Assembly (NCBI RefSeq): GCF_000730565.1
Contig: NZ_BBIQ01000006.1
Coordinates: forward strand, 168,870 to 232,869
Direction of reading: 5' to 3'
DNA from: Pseudomonas fulva NBRC 16637 = DSM 17717
GTDB lineage: Bacteria; Pseudomonadota; Gammaproteobacteria; Pseudomonadales; Pseudomonadaceae
DNA: 64,000 nt
Shown piece after piece: positions 8,851-16,901 of this stretch. The stretch's first letter is position 1, and each line of letters begins with the position of its first letter. The notes beneath the pieces are model-generated. The model did no database searches and had not been told where the DNA came from. It saw nothing but the letters and a program-made list of their open reading frames with translations. Both the position numbers and the translations under genes were made by a program.

Positions 8851-10917
8851 TCACTTGCGGCCTTTGACGGCCGCCGGCGCCTTGCCTTCCTTCATCTGCT
8901 GCAACAACGGTGTGCACTGGTTGGGATCATCACCACTGCTGGGCGCGACCAGCGCCAGGAGACCGGCCGCAGGCCCCGCGACCACCCCAAGGGCAACCAT
9001 GCCGGCACCGCGCAGCGCCAGCGGTACGGCCTGCACCCCGGCGCTCGGTTTGGCGAAAGCCCCCCGCACATACAGCGGCGAGCGCAGGGAGAACAGCCTC
9101 AGCCCCTTGGATTCCGGTGTGATCTTCAGGTCCAGCCGCTCATTGGCGAAGTTGGCGGTGCCGTTGATGTAGATGATCGCGTTCTCGGTATCGAAAATGA
9201 ACAGACGCGTGCTGGCAAGGCCATCCTTGATACCGACATCGGCAGCGGCGCAGTTGATCTTCACGTCTTCATCACCGAACAGTTTGTCGACGATGTAGTT
9301 GCCCACGTTCAAACCTGCGATTTCCATGAGGCTGCGGCTGATGGCGCCATCGTTGACCAGCATGCGCAGGTCGCCATTGGCGCTACCGAGCAGTGCTGCC
9401 ACGGAGTTGCCGCTACCGGTAATGTCGGCATCCCCATTGAGCTCGCCAAAGCTGCTTTGCATCGGCGCGAAAGAAGGGAACAGCTGCTTGAGCTTGAATC
9501 CCCTGGCGGTCAGCCGTGCACGCCCCTGCAACGGAACGTTGCGGCCGTCCAGGCGGATGCGCGATGCCAGGTTGCCGCCCGCTACGCCAAACCTCAAAGG
9601 CTCCAGGCGCAGCAGGCCGTCTTCCAGGATCACGTGGGCCGACAGGTCGTTGAAGGGAAGCTGCTCGCTGTGCACGATGCGCTTGCCGGTGAAGGTGACA
9701 TCGGCATCCATGGCGCGCCAGCGGTCGGTACGAAATTCCTCGACCGGCAGGACCTTGTCGGACGGCTGCTTGCTGGCACCGCCACGGGCTTTCTGCTCGG
9801 CATTGGAGTCAGCGCCGATCAGTGGCGCCAGGTCCTTGAACAGGAGCTGGTTGGAAACGAGCTTGCCCGTGAGCTTGGGCCGAGGCTTGCTGGCGACGTA
9901 CGCCAGGTCACCATGAATGTCGCTGTCACCGATCTTGCCATTGAACCCTTGGTACTTGAAGGTGGCGCCCTGCTCAGCGTGCAGGTTGGCGCTAAGGTGG
10001 CCATCGGTGGAATATGCCGGGGTGTCAGGCAATGTCACGCCGGTCAACGGGAACAGATTGCCAAGGCTCGCGCCCGACAGGCGCAGTCGCAGGTCGAGTG
10101 CACCCAGGTTGAGCGGATCGGTCAGGGTACCGGCCAGTACCACATGGGTGTCGGCGATGCGCACATCCGCTTGCAGTGGGAAGGGTTGATCGGATGCTTT
10201 GAGTGCCAGCAGGCCACCGATCTTGCCAGTGCCGGACACGGGCTGATCCTTGTAGCGCCCCTGCGCCTTGAGGCCGAATGCATAGTCCTGTGCAGGCGCC
10301 GACTTCTCGGCCGTGGCCTTGCCCACGATGTCGCTGAACGGAATGGGCTTACCCAGCGGATCGATCTGGACCTTCATGCGAGCCTTGAGCGTCTGGTCGT
10401 CGAAGCTGACGTTACCTTGGTCGAAACCAATCGCGCCGATGTCCATTTCCCATTTGGACGGTGCTTCGTTTTCGTCTTTCGGGCCGAAGTCGAAGTTCCA
10501 GTTGGCCCTGCCGTCCGCCAGGCGTGTCAGGCTGGCAGTCGGCTTGGTCAAGTTGATGCGCGGGATGCTGACTTGGTGAAACAACAGGGGCAGCGGCGAC
10601 AGGCGAAACTCCACGCGCTCCAGTGCTACCATCTGCGGCTCTTTGAGCCAGTCCGGGTTGCCCAGGGTGAGGTCTTCAGCCGTGAAATGCGGCCAAGGTA
10701 TCCATGCCCGCCAGCCCCCTTCTTCAGGCTCGGTGCGCCAGTGCACTGCAAGGTTGCCGTTGATGGCGAAGGGCCGATGCAAGGCCTCGGACACCTTCTC
10801 GTTGAGCAGCGGCTTGACGCGGTTCCAGTCGAAGGTGGCAATCACCACGACCAGGATTGCCAGCACGGTCAGCAGTGTGGTCAGGGTCCAGAGGATGATT
10901 CTGGCGGGGCGCGTCAT
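8851..10917 (-). CDS. asmA: AsmA family protein
   Basis: This 688-residue protein has a single N-terminal membrane anchor (residues about 6-30) and a long periplasmic part with the AsmA N-terminal and C-terminal regions, including GELNGDADITGSGNSVAALLGSANGDLRM and LDLKITPESKGLRLFSLRSPLYVRG. AsmA-like proteins are bridge-like envelope proteins implicated in outer-membrane lipid homeostasis. The ATG at 10917 follows GGAG nine bases upstream. It is read alone, leftwards. Confidence 0.88.
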   Translation of the reverse strand: MTRPARIILWTLTTLLTVLAILVVVIATFDWNRVKPLLNEKVSEALHRPFAINGNLAVHWRTEPEEGGWRAWIPWPHFTAEDLTLGNPDWLKEPQMVALERVEFRLSPLPLLFHQVSIPRINLTKPTASLTRLADGRANWNFDFGPKDENEAPSKWEMDIGAIGFDQGNVSFDDQTLKARMKVQIDPLGKPIPFSDIVGKATAEKSAPAQDYAFGLKAQGRYKDQPVSGTGKIGGLLALKASDQPFPLQADVRIADTHVVLAGTLTDPLNLGALDLRLRLSGASLGNLFPLTGVTLPDTPAYSTDGHLSANLHAEQGATFKYQGFNGKIGDSDIHGDLAYVASKPRPKLTGKLVSNQLLFKDLAPLIGADSNAEQKARGGASKQPSDKVLPVEEFRTDRWRAMDADVTFTGKRIVHSEQLPFNDLSAHVILEDGLLRLEPLRFGVAGGNLASRIRLDGRNVPLQGRARLTARGFKLKQLFPSFAPMQSSFGELNGDADITGSGNSVAALLGSANGDLRMLVNDGAISRSLMEIAGLNVGNYIVDKLFGDEDVKINCAAADVGIKDGLASTRLFIFDTENAIIYINGTANFANERLDLKITPESKGLRLFSLRSPLYVRGAFAKPSAGVQAVPLALRGAGMVALGVVAGPAAGLLALVAPSSGDDPNQCTPLLQQMKEGKAPAAVKGRK

Positions 10918-11256
10918 TGCGTGAGTCTCCATGCGGCAAGGCGAAAACAAGCGTAGCGGTGAGGGGTCATGTATCTGGGACTGATGAAAGGCGTGAGGGT
11001 TTTATCTCAGGGGGAGGATAGCCAAGAATTTCCCGCGTCTGGGTGCGTTTGGCTCGTCATGCTCACTCGGTGCATCCCTTACGCACCCCTACCATCAAGC
11101 CCATCGGCGGCCCTGCAAGGCTCTGAATAGAGCCTTTGACGCCTGATATCAATGGGGTCGATTTTTACCATTACCCGGATGAACTTCTCTGTGCAGGTGC
11201 GAGGCGTAGCATTGGCTACACACCCACTTTCCAGCCCCGCAGAGGAGCACCGAATC
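10918..11256. other. Intergenic region between divergent asmA and the repeat protein
   Basis: This 339-bp gap holds the promoters of two divergent genes. An 8-bp stem with a GAAT loop is seen at 11117-11136 (AAGGCTCT/AGAGCCTT). A TTGACG at 11136-11141 could be a -35 element for the rightward gene, but no well-spaced -10 is clear. No open reading frame here is convincing. Confidence 0.5.
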
Positions 11257-11574
11257 ATGAAACGCCACCTGTTGACCCTCACCTTTTCCTTGCTTGCAGC
11301 CAATGCGTTCGCCCTGCCAGGTGCCGAGCAGCACCTGACGGCCGAATCGCGTTCGAGCGCTGCTCAAACCATCCAACCACTTGAAACACTCGCCGAAGGC
11401 GGCTCCGACCGGTTGATCGAGCGCAGCGCCCGTGTTGCCGAAGGGGGTTCCGACCGCCTGATCGAGCGCAGCGCCCGTGTTGCCGAAGGGGGTTCCGATC
11501 GCCTGATCGAGCGCAGCGCCCGTGTCGCCGAGGGCGGTGCAGATCGCTTGTCGCAAACGGCACGGGTGAGCTGA
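11257..11574 (+). CDS. Small exported protein with AEGGSDRLIERSARV repeats
   Basis: This 105-residue protein starts with a signal peptide (MKRHLLTLTFSLLAANAFA) and consists mostly of four tandem repeats, three exact AEGGSDRLIERSARV units and a diverged fourth AEGGADRLSQTARV. AGAGGAG precedes the ATG and an intrinsic terminator follows at 11623-11654, so it is a complete single-gene unit. Similar short Pseudomonas proteins carry the label 'phage infection protein', but I know of no experimental basis for a function. The repeats are polar, with alternating acidic and basic residues, and contain no cysteine. Confidence 0.8.
   Translation: MKRHLLTLTFSLLAANAFALPGAEQHLTAESRSSAAQTIQPLETLAEGGSDRLIERSARVAEGGSDRLIERSARVAEGGSDRLIERSARVAEGGADRLSQTARVS
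11392..11568 (+). repeat. In-frame 45-bp tandem repeat, four copies
   Basis: Three units of 45 bp (11392-11436, 11437-11481, 11482-11526) and one diverged unit of 42 bp (11527-11568) encode the 15-residue repeat. Units 2 and 3 differ by a single base, which points to recent duplication and possible copy-number change. Confidence 0.9.
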
Positions 11575-11622
11575 CCTTATGGAAGACGCACCGCGCTGTC
11601 GTCTACCTGACCTCCCCCTTCG

Positions 11623-11654
11623 AGCCCGGTCCATTGACCGGGCTTCGTTTTTTT
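11623..11654 (+). terminator. Intrinsic terminator after the repeat protein
   Basis: A 9-bp perfect stem AGCCCGGTC / GACCGGGCT with a CATT loop is followed by TCGTTTTTTT. It ends the upstream gene and separates it from the regulator gene at 11694. Confidence 0.9.
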
Positions 11655-11693
11655 AACTAGAGTGCCCAGCCACCCTTTATAGAAACCTGCATC

Positions 11694-12326
11694 ATGTTGC
11701 CGCGTGCCGAACAGAAGCTACAGACCCGCCAGGCCCTGCTCGATGCCGCCTGCCTGCTCATGGAGAGTGGTCGTGGCTTTGGCAGCATCAGCTTGCGCGA
11801 AGTGGCCAAGGCGGCCGGCATCGTGCCCACCGGTTTCTACCGGCATTTCCCGGACATGGATGCACTGGGCCTGGCACTGGTCAATGAGGTGGACGATACC
11901 TTCCGCCAGACCATCCGGCTGGTGCGGCACAACGAGTTCGAGCTGGGCGGTATCACGGATGCGTCAGTTCGTATATTTCTCGATGTAGTCGCTGCCCACC
12001 GCGCCCAGTTTCTATTCCTGGCACGGGAGCAGTACGGAGGGTCGCAGCCCGTGCGCCAGGCCATCGCCCAATTGCGGGAAAACATTACCGCTGACCTGGC
12101 CACCGACCTGGCCCGGATGCAGCGTTGGCAGCACCTGGACAATGCGGCGCTTACCGTCATGGCGGACCTGGTGGTCAAGACCGTGTTCGCCACCTTGCCC
12201 GAATTGATCGACAGGCCGGAAAGGGGTGAGCCGCAGGCGTTGACCCCTCAGGAGAAGATCACCCAGCAGCTGCGCTTCATTTTCGTCGGTGCGCGGCACT
12301 GGCAAGGGCTCGGCAACCCCGGCTGA
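11694..12326 (+). CDS. desT: TetR-family regulator, DesT/FabR-like
   Basis: This 210-residue protein has an N-terminal TetR helix-turn-helix (ISLREVAKAAGIVPTGFYRHFPDMDALGLAL, about 35-65) and the conserved FLFLAREQYGGSQPVRQAI segment typical of the FabR/DesT branch. DesT in P. aeruginosa senses the ratio of saturated to unsaturated acyl-CoA and represses the desCB desaturase genes. No desaturase operon is adjacent here, so the target is probably elsewhere. The assignment rests on the resemblance of the whole chain and conserved local gene order. Confidence 0.72.
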   Translation: MLPRAEQKLQTRQALLDAACLLMESGRGFGSISLREVAKAAGIVPTGFYRHFPDMDALGLALVNEVDDTFRQTIRLVRHNEFELGGITDASVRIFLDVVAAHRAQFLFLAREQYGGSQPVRQAIAQLRENITADLATDLARMQRWQHLDNAALTVMADLVVKTVFATLPELIDRPERGEPQALTPQEKITQQLRFIFVGARHWQGLGNPG

Positions 12327-12388
12327 CGGGCTCGGCAGACCCGACTTCTGCTACCATGGCGCCCTGCCCGACAGCGACGAGCGCCAAG

Positions 12389-13489
12389 ATGTCCAACCCC
12401 CGCCCTACCCTGCCCGAACTGACCCGCTTCAATCAGCACTTTGCCGCGTGCATCGTGCCCCTATGGCAGGGGCCAGGTTGGAACACCGAGATGGCGTTGC
12501 CTTACGAGGCCCTGGACGCCGAGCATCAGCCGCTGCCGGTGCAGCGCTATCGGGCCATGGCTTGCGCACGCCAGTTGTACCTGTTCAGCAGCCGCATCGG
12601 TCAACCGGGCGCGGCCGAACGCGCCGCGGCATTGTTCCGCTCCTTGCAAAAGCACTTTCATGACCCCGAGCACGGTGGCTGGTTCTACAGCATCGACGCC
12701 CAGGGCAAACCGCTGGACCGACGCAAGGACCTCTATACCCACGCGTTCATCGTCTTCGCCTGCGCGCACTATTGGGGCCAGGTCCGCGACAGCCTGGTGG
12801 CCTCCACCCTGGCTGGTGCGCTGGACGTCATCGAGCATCGCTTTGCCCGGGATGATGGCTTGTACGAGGCCAGTCTGGGTGAAGACTGGGGCAACCTGGG
12901 CAGTGGCGCGCTGCAAAACCCGCAGATGCACCTGGCAGAGGCCTTCTTGCAGGTGTTGGCCGTGCGTGATGATCAGGCTGTGCAGCAATTGCTTCTACAG
13001 TTATGCACAGCGATGCAGGCCCACTTCATCGACCCTGCCCACGGGGTGATGCTGGAAAAGCCCCGGGGCACTGTGGATAACTGGTTCGAGCCGGGTCATC
13101 AGTTCGAGTGGTTCTATTTGCTGCACACTTCGCCGCTGCTGCGTGGGACGGCGTTGCATGCGTCCATTGAGCGGGGCTTTGTTTTTGCCGAGCACCATGG
13201 CGTGAAGGACGAGGCGGTGCTGGCGATGCTGGATGTGCAAGGGCATGTGCTGGATGCGACTCAGCGGATCTGGGCACAGGCCGAATACGCCAGGGCCCTG
13301 GCATTGCGCCCTGATGCAGATGTAAAGCTGCCCAAGCTGTTGCAGGCCCTGCAGGGGCGGTTCTTGCGGCAAGCGGGATGGTATGAATGCCGGGACGGGC
13401 AAGGCGATGTCAGCCGGCATGATATGCCGTCGACTACGCCTTATCATCTGGCCACCTGCCTGGAAGGGTTGAAGCGATTGGAGGGGTGA
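12389..13489 (+). CDS. AGE-family epimerase/isomerase (mannose isomerase-like)
   Basis: This 366-residue protein matches the N-acylglucosamine 2-epimerase family, which folds as an (alpha/alpha)6 barrel. Visible family features include DPEHGGWFYSIDAQGKPLDRRKDLYTHAFIVFA (about 92-124), NPQMHLAEAFL, and WFEPGHQFEWFYLL. The histidines in the last two are likely active-site residues. Members interconvert mannose with fructose, or act as N-acetylglucosamine 2-epimerase or cellobiose epimerase; mannose isomerase is the best guess. ATG at 12389 was chosen over 12356 by homology of the N-terminus; the ribosome binding site is weak. Confidence 0.75.
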   Translation: MSNPRPTLPELTRFNQHFAACIVPLWQGPGWNTEMALPYEALDAEHQPLPVQRYRAMACARQLYLFSSRIGQPGAAERAAALFRSLQKHFHDPEHGGWFYSIDAQGKPLDRRKDLYTHAFIVFACAHYWGQVRDSLVASTLAGALDVIEHRFARDDGLYEASLGEDWGNLGSGALQNPQMHLAEAFLQVLAVRDDQAVQQLLLQLCTAMQAHFIDPAHGVMLEKPRGTVDNWFEPGHQFEWFYLLHTSPLLRGTALHASIERGFVFAEHHGVKDEAVLAMLDVQGHVLDATQRIWAQAEYARALALRPDADVKLPKLLQALQGRFLRQAGWYECRDGQGDVSRHDMPSTTPYHLATCLEGLKRLEG

Positions 13490-13785
13490 GGTCGGGGCCT
13501 GCAATGTTGTTACCGTAATGGGCAGTGAGGCTCAGATCCTGGAGCCGTCCAGGGCGCTGGCACGTTTTCGTCATTGGAATACGTACAACGGCGAGTGTTT
13601 CAAGAGCTGCCACGGTATCAAGTCTTTGACTTAATGGCGTCGTATGTCCGTACTGCTAATTGTGCTGCCCAATACTTGGAATATGACATAACCAAAGCTC
13701 AAAACTCTCTGCTTTTGCAACAGCAACTATAACTTCATCCCGTTAGTTAACGCTTGCACATTCCTTTAACACTCCTCAATCCTCA
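13490..13785. other. Gene-free stretch, lower G+C
   Basis: About 300 bp between the epimerase gene and the first repeat. From about 13560 to 13785 the base composition is visibly richer in A+T than the surrounding genes. I see no gene, terminator or RNA that I can support. Confidence 0.4.
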
Positions 13786-13914
13786 TGTAGGAGCGGCCTC
13801 GCCGGGGCGCCGGCCCGGCCGCGATGGGCCGCGCAGCGGCCCCTAGATTTAAGCATTATCGCTGCTACTGGGGCCGCTGCGCGCCCCATCGCGGCACAAG
13901 GCCGCTCCTACACG
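13786..13914. repeat. Inverted pair of REP-like sequences
   Basis: Two copies of a REP-type sequence face each other. The left copy starts TGTAGGAGCGGCCT at 13786 and runs to GCGCAGCGGCCCC at 13853. The right copy is its inverted match, ending GGCCGCTCCTACA at 13914. Such pairs are common between genes in P. putida and can fold into long cruciforms. Confidence 0.75.
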
Positions 13915-13967
13915 GGATATGTATAGCGACAAGTTTAGACATTATTAGCCCCACTACAGACGCTGTT

Positions 13968-13997
13968 GATCTTGATCTTGATCTTGCTTTTGATCTT
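13968..13997 (+). repeat. GATCTT hexanucleotide microsatellite
   Basis: Five hexamer units: three GATCTT, one GCTTTT, one GATCTT. It abuts the outer end of the first long inverted-repeat arm. Confidence 0.85.
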
Positions 13998-14231
13998 CGC
14001 GACTTCAGAAGGCCGAACGCAGGTCTTGCGGAGGGAGGTGACAGGCATGGATGCCTGTCAAGCGCTGGGCCCCAGGATGGGGCCTACAGCGCGGTCCTCC
14101 CGGGAGCAAGACCGGAGTGAGGGAACCCCGAAGCGCAGCGTAGGGGCCGTATGAACGGAGCGCAGCCTTTTTTGGTTACTTTTTGTGGCGTTTGACAAAA
14201 AGTAACTCGCCGTAAGGGCGAAAAGGTGATT
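13996..14231 (+). repeat. Structured long repeat, arm 1
   Basis: This is one copy of an element that recurs, inverted, at 14354-14583. It begins TCGCGACTTCAGAAGGCCGA and contains at least three hairpins: 14040-14059 (GACAGGCAT/ATGCCTGTC), 14068-14084 (GGCCCCA/TGGGGCC) and 14175-14206 (GTTACTTTTTG/CAAAAAGTAAC). Open frames across it are short, overlap on both strands and are not credible genes. Confidence 0.85.
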
Positions 14232-14353
14232 AAGCGTCGCCATCGCAAATGGACTATGCGTCTCTATCAATACCCACACCAACCCATCGAACTTCAAACT
14301 TCAAAGCGTGGGCGCATATATCGAGTTGGTATTCATTGGCGCGGGTGGCGCAC

Positions 14354-14583
14354 AGTCACCCTTCCGCCCTTACGGCGGCTCACTTTTTGTCTTGGCAAAA
14401 AGTAAGCAAAAACCGCCTGCTCCTATCATCCGGCCCCTACGCTCCGCTCCGGGGTCCCCTCGCTCCGGGCTTGCTCCCGGGAGGACCGCGCTGCAGGCCC
14501 CATCCTGGGGCCCAGCGCTTGACGGGCATCCATGCCCGTCACCTCCCTCCGCAAGCCCTGCGCTCGGCCTCCTGAAGTCGCGA
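14354..14583 (-). repeat. Structured long repeat, arm 2 (inverted)
   Basis: This copy reads on the minus strand and matches arm 1 over its full length with scattered substitutions. The matching hairpins are at 14521-14540, about 14495-14511 and 14378-14407. The 122 bp between the arms do not match each other. Confidence 0.85.
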
Positions 14584-14627
14584 TCTGCTGCGCTTGGACT
14601 ACCGCGCACTTAGAAGCAAAAGCCAAA

Positions 14628-14670
<43 letters not shown>

Positions 14671-14771
14671 TCATTCAGGTTCGCGAATAGCCCTTCCGAA
14701 TGCGGCAGGATTTCGCCGGGGGTTCGCCCGTGGAGAAGAACTCAGTCATACACCCCGGTCAAAACCCCAAA

Positions 14772-15539
14772 TTACCCCTTCGCCGAGCGATCAATAGAGA
14801 ACCCAGCCCAGTCCTGGCTAACCGGCATCAACTCCAGGCTATTGATGTTGATATGCGCCGGCTGGTTGAGTATCCAGAAAATGGTCTCGGCAATGTCCTG
14901 CGGCTGGATCGGCTCGGCCCCCGCGTAGGTAGCATCGTACTTGGCCTGATCACCGCCAAACCGAACCAGCGAGAACTCGCTCTCGCACAAGCCAGGCTCG
15001 ATGTTGCTCACCCGCACGCCAGTACCGCGCAAATCGCAGCGCAGGCTCAACGAGAACTGACCCACGAACGCCTTGGTACCGCCATAAACGTTACTGCCCG
15101 GATAGGGGTAATTACCCGCCACCGACCCCACGTTCAGAATGGATGCCCCCCGCCCGTGGGCGATCAAGCGGGGCAGCAGCAAGCGCGTGGTGTAGATCAG
15201 CCCCTTGATGTTGGTGTCGACCATGGTTTCCCAGTCGTCGAGGCTGCAGTGCTGTGCAGCGTCCACCCCCAGCGCCAACCCGGCGTTGTTGACCAGTGCG
15301 CGGAGCGTGTCGAAGCCCGCTGGCAACGTGGCGATGGCCTGTTCCATCGCCTGGCGATCACGCACATCCAGCACCAGGCCATGAACTTCGGTTTGCGCAG
15401 ACAATTCGGCACACAAGGCATCCAGGCGGTCCTTGCGGCGCCCCGTGAGCACCAGCTTCCAGCCCGCCTCGGCAAACCGGCGGGCAGTGGCCTCGCCAAA
15501 GCCGGACGTGGCGCCTGTGATGAAGACGGTCGAAGTCAT
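14772..15539 (-). CDS. Short-chain dehydrogenase, YdfG-like
   Basis: This 255-residue SDR enzyme has the cofactor motif TGATSGFGEA at about 8-17, an NNAG motif near 85, and the catalytic Ser (NVGSVAGNY) and YGGTK pair near 135-155. It resembles E. coli YdfG, an NADP-dependent 3-hydroxy acid (serine/allo-threonine) dehydrogenase. ATG at 15539 is preceded by GAGGAA; the longer frame to 15641 lacks a good site. The gene stands alone, downstream of an unusual intergenic region. Confidence 0.85.
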   Translation of the reverse strand: MTSTVFITGATSGFGEATARRFAEAGWKLVLTGRRKDRLDALCAELSAQTEVHGLVLDVRDRQAMEQAIATLPAGFDTLRALVNNAGLALGVDAAQHCSLDDWETMVDTNIKGLIYTTRLLLPRLIAHGRGASILNVGSVAGNYPYPGSNVYGGTKAFVGQFSLSLRCDLRGTGVRVSNIEPGLCESEFSLVRFGGDQAKYDATYAGAEPIQPQDIAETIFWILNQPAHININSLELMPVSQDWAGFSIDRSAKG

Positions 15540-15620
15540 GCAGTGTTCCTCACGTAAGAGATCCTGGGTGAAACCGCAGCATGCCCGTGCCCGATGCGCC
15601 GGGCAAGTCGTCACGCGCAC

Positions 15621-15637
15621 TGATCGTTTTTTGATCA
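15621..15637 (+). repeat. 17-bp inverted repeat, left copy
   Basis: TGATCGTTTTTTGATCA, itself a TGATC/GATCA dyad with a 7-base spacer. It is the exact reverse complement of the copy at 15919-15935. It lies about 80 bp upstream of the SDR start and could be an operator. Confidence 0.85.
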
Positions 15638-15918
15638 ACACACTGAAGGCCGCATATACACTGGGCTACAGCCACCTATGAGCACCTTATCCACAAGCCT
15701 TTCCCCGCCAATTGGGGGCAACTGCGGCACCAGGCGGAACCCTTTCAGCCTTACACGGTCTCGCCTGCCTTTTTCAACCGCGCCAATTCCTTTATCCCAT
15801 GCCGCATCCAGACGTCTGTCCAACGCTTTTCCACAACCTTATCCACAGGCGTACGGGTTTATGACATCACCCTTGAAAAGTACTAGTCAGGTAGCGATAT
15901 CGTCATGCAGCTAGATCC

Positions 15919-15935
15919 TGATCAAAAAACGATCA
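15919..15935 (-). repeat. 17-bp inverted repeat, right copy
   Basis: TGATCAAAAAACGATCA, the perfect inverted partner of 15621-15637, 281 bp away. The pair could bind one dimeric regulator at two sites and loop the DNA between them. Confidence 0.85.
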
Positions 15936-16184
15936 AGTCTATGGAGCCCCTGAATTCCTTGTCTTGGAGAAAGATGCCACCATGTTTTCCACAGGCACCT
16001 CCACACGAACGGTGGACTAAATCAGGCTGTGGGTAACAAAGGTTGGCCAGTCGCTTCGAGCCTGTGCATAAGCCCGAGGCCGTGGCAGTTGTCCACACCA
16101 GGCACCGCCTGGTGAAACGTGCAGGCCAGTCCCTTGAAGCGTTGACCAGCCCCGATTGACTCAGGGCTGGAACACCATCAGGGC

Positions 16185-16901
16185 TCAGTGCCCGCCCAAG
16201 TAAGCGCTGCGCACCTCTTCATTGACCAGCAACTCCTGGCCCGTACCCGTCATGCGTATCTGCCCGTTGACCATCACGTAAGCCCGGTCCGACAGCTTCA
16301 ACGCGTGGTTGGCGTTCTGCTCGACCAGAAAGATGGTCATGCCCGTCTTGGCCAGCTCGCGCAGGGTGGCGAAGATTTGTTTGACGACGATGGGCGCCAG
16401 CCCGAGCGAAGGCTCATCCAGAAGCAGCAGCCGAGGCCGGCTCATCAAGGCGCGGGCGATGGCCAGCATCTGCTGCTCGCCCCCCGACATGGTCATGGCG
16501 CGCTGATTGCGTCGCTCCTTCAAACGTGGAAACAACGTATACATCCGCTGCATGTCCTCGTCGGCATGCTTGTCGCCGATGGGGATGGTGCCCATCATCA
16601 GGTTTTCTTCGACACTCATGTCCGGGAACACCCGCCGCCCTTCCGGCGACTGGGCGATGCCGTTGGCGGCAATGTAGTGCGAGGACTTGCGGGTGATGTC
16701 GGTGCCCCGGTAGATGATCTGGCCGGAAGCGGCGCGGGGCTGCCCGAAAATGGACATCAACAAGGTGGACTTGCCCGCCCCGTTGGCACCGATCAGGCTC
16801 ACCGTCTCACCTTCGTCGATGTGCATGGACACCTGCTTCAGGGCCTGGATGGGGCCGTAGAACACATCCAGGTCCTTCAATTCCAGAATGGGTGCAGTCA
16901 T
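16185..16901 (-). CDS. livF: Branched-chain amino acid ABC transporter ATPase LivF/BraG
   Basis: This 238-residue ATPase has Walker A GANGAGKS at 38-45, the signature MSGGE at 138-142 and Walker B LLLLDEP near 158-164. It is the last gene of braC-livHMGF. Its start overlaps the livG stop by four bases (ATGA), indicating coupled translation. Confidence 0.93.
   Translation of the reverse strand: MTAPILELKDLDVFYGPIQALKQVSMHIDEGETVSLIGANGAGKSTLLMSIFGQPRAASGQIIYRGTDITRKSSHYIAANGIAQSPEGRRVFPDMSVEENLMMGTIPIGDKHADEDMQRMYTLFPRLKERRNQRAMTMSGGEQQMLAIARALMSRPRLLLLDEPSLGLAPIVVKQIFATLRELAKTGMTIFLVEQNANHALKLSDRAYVMVNGQIRMTGTGQELLVNEEVRSAYLGGH

Larger units (their letters stand above)
15540..16184. other. 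Intergenic region with a DnaA-box cluster
   Basis: No gene is supported in these 645 bp. Seven 9-mers match TTATCCACA with at most one mismatch: 15687-15695 and 15839-15847 (perfect), 15827-15835 and 15985-15993 (TTTTCCACA), 16089-16097 (TTGTCCACA), and on the minus strand 16028-16036 (TTACCCACA) and 16063-16071 (TTATGCACA). A 17-bp inverted repeat brackets the first three. The region also carries the promoter of the SDR gene. It is not the chromosome origin by gene context (no dnaA, rpmH or gidA). Confidence 0.75.

Noticed and set aside
11392..11568. 45-bp periodic repeat as a CRISPR array
   Set aside because: The units are contiguous with no spacers and lie in frame within a protein gene.
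15635..15823. 62-codon minus-strand frame in the DnaA-box region
   Set aside because: No ribosome site or recognisable sequence, and it spans a DnaA box.
15540..16184. DnaA-box cluster as the chromosomal origin
   Set aside because: None of the usual origin neighbours (dnaA, dnaN, rpmH, rnpA, gidA) is present, and no long AT-rich unwinding region is seen.
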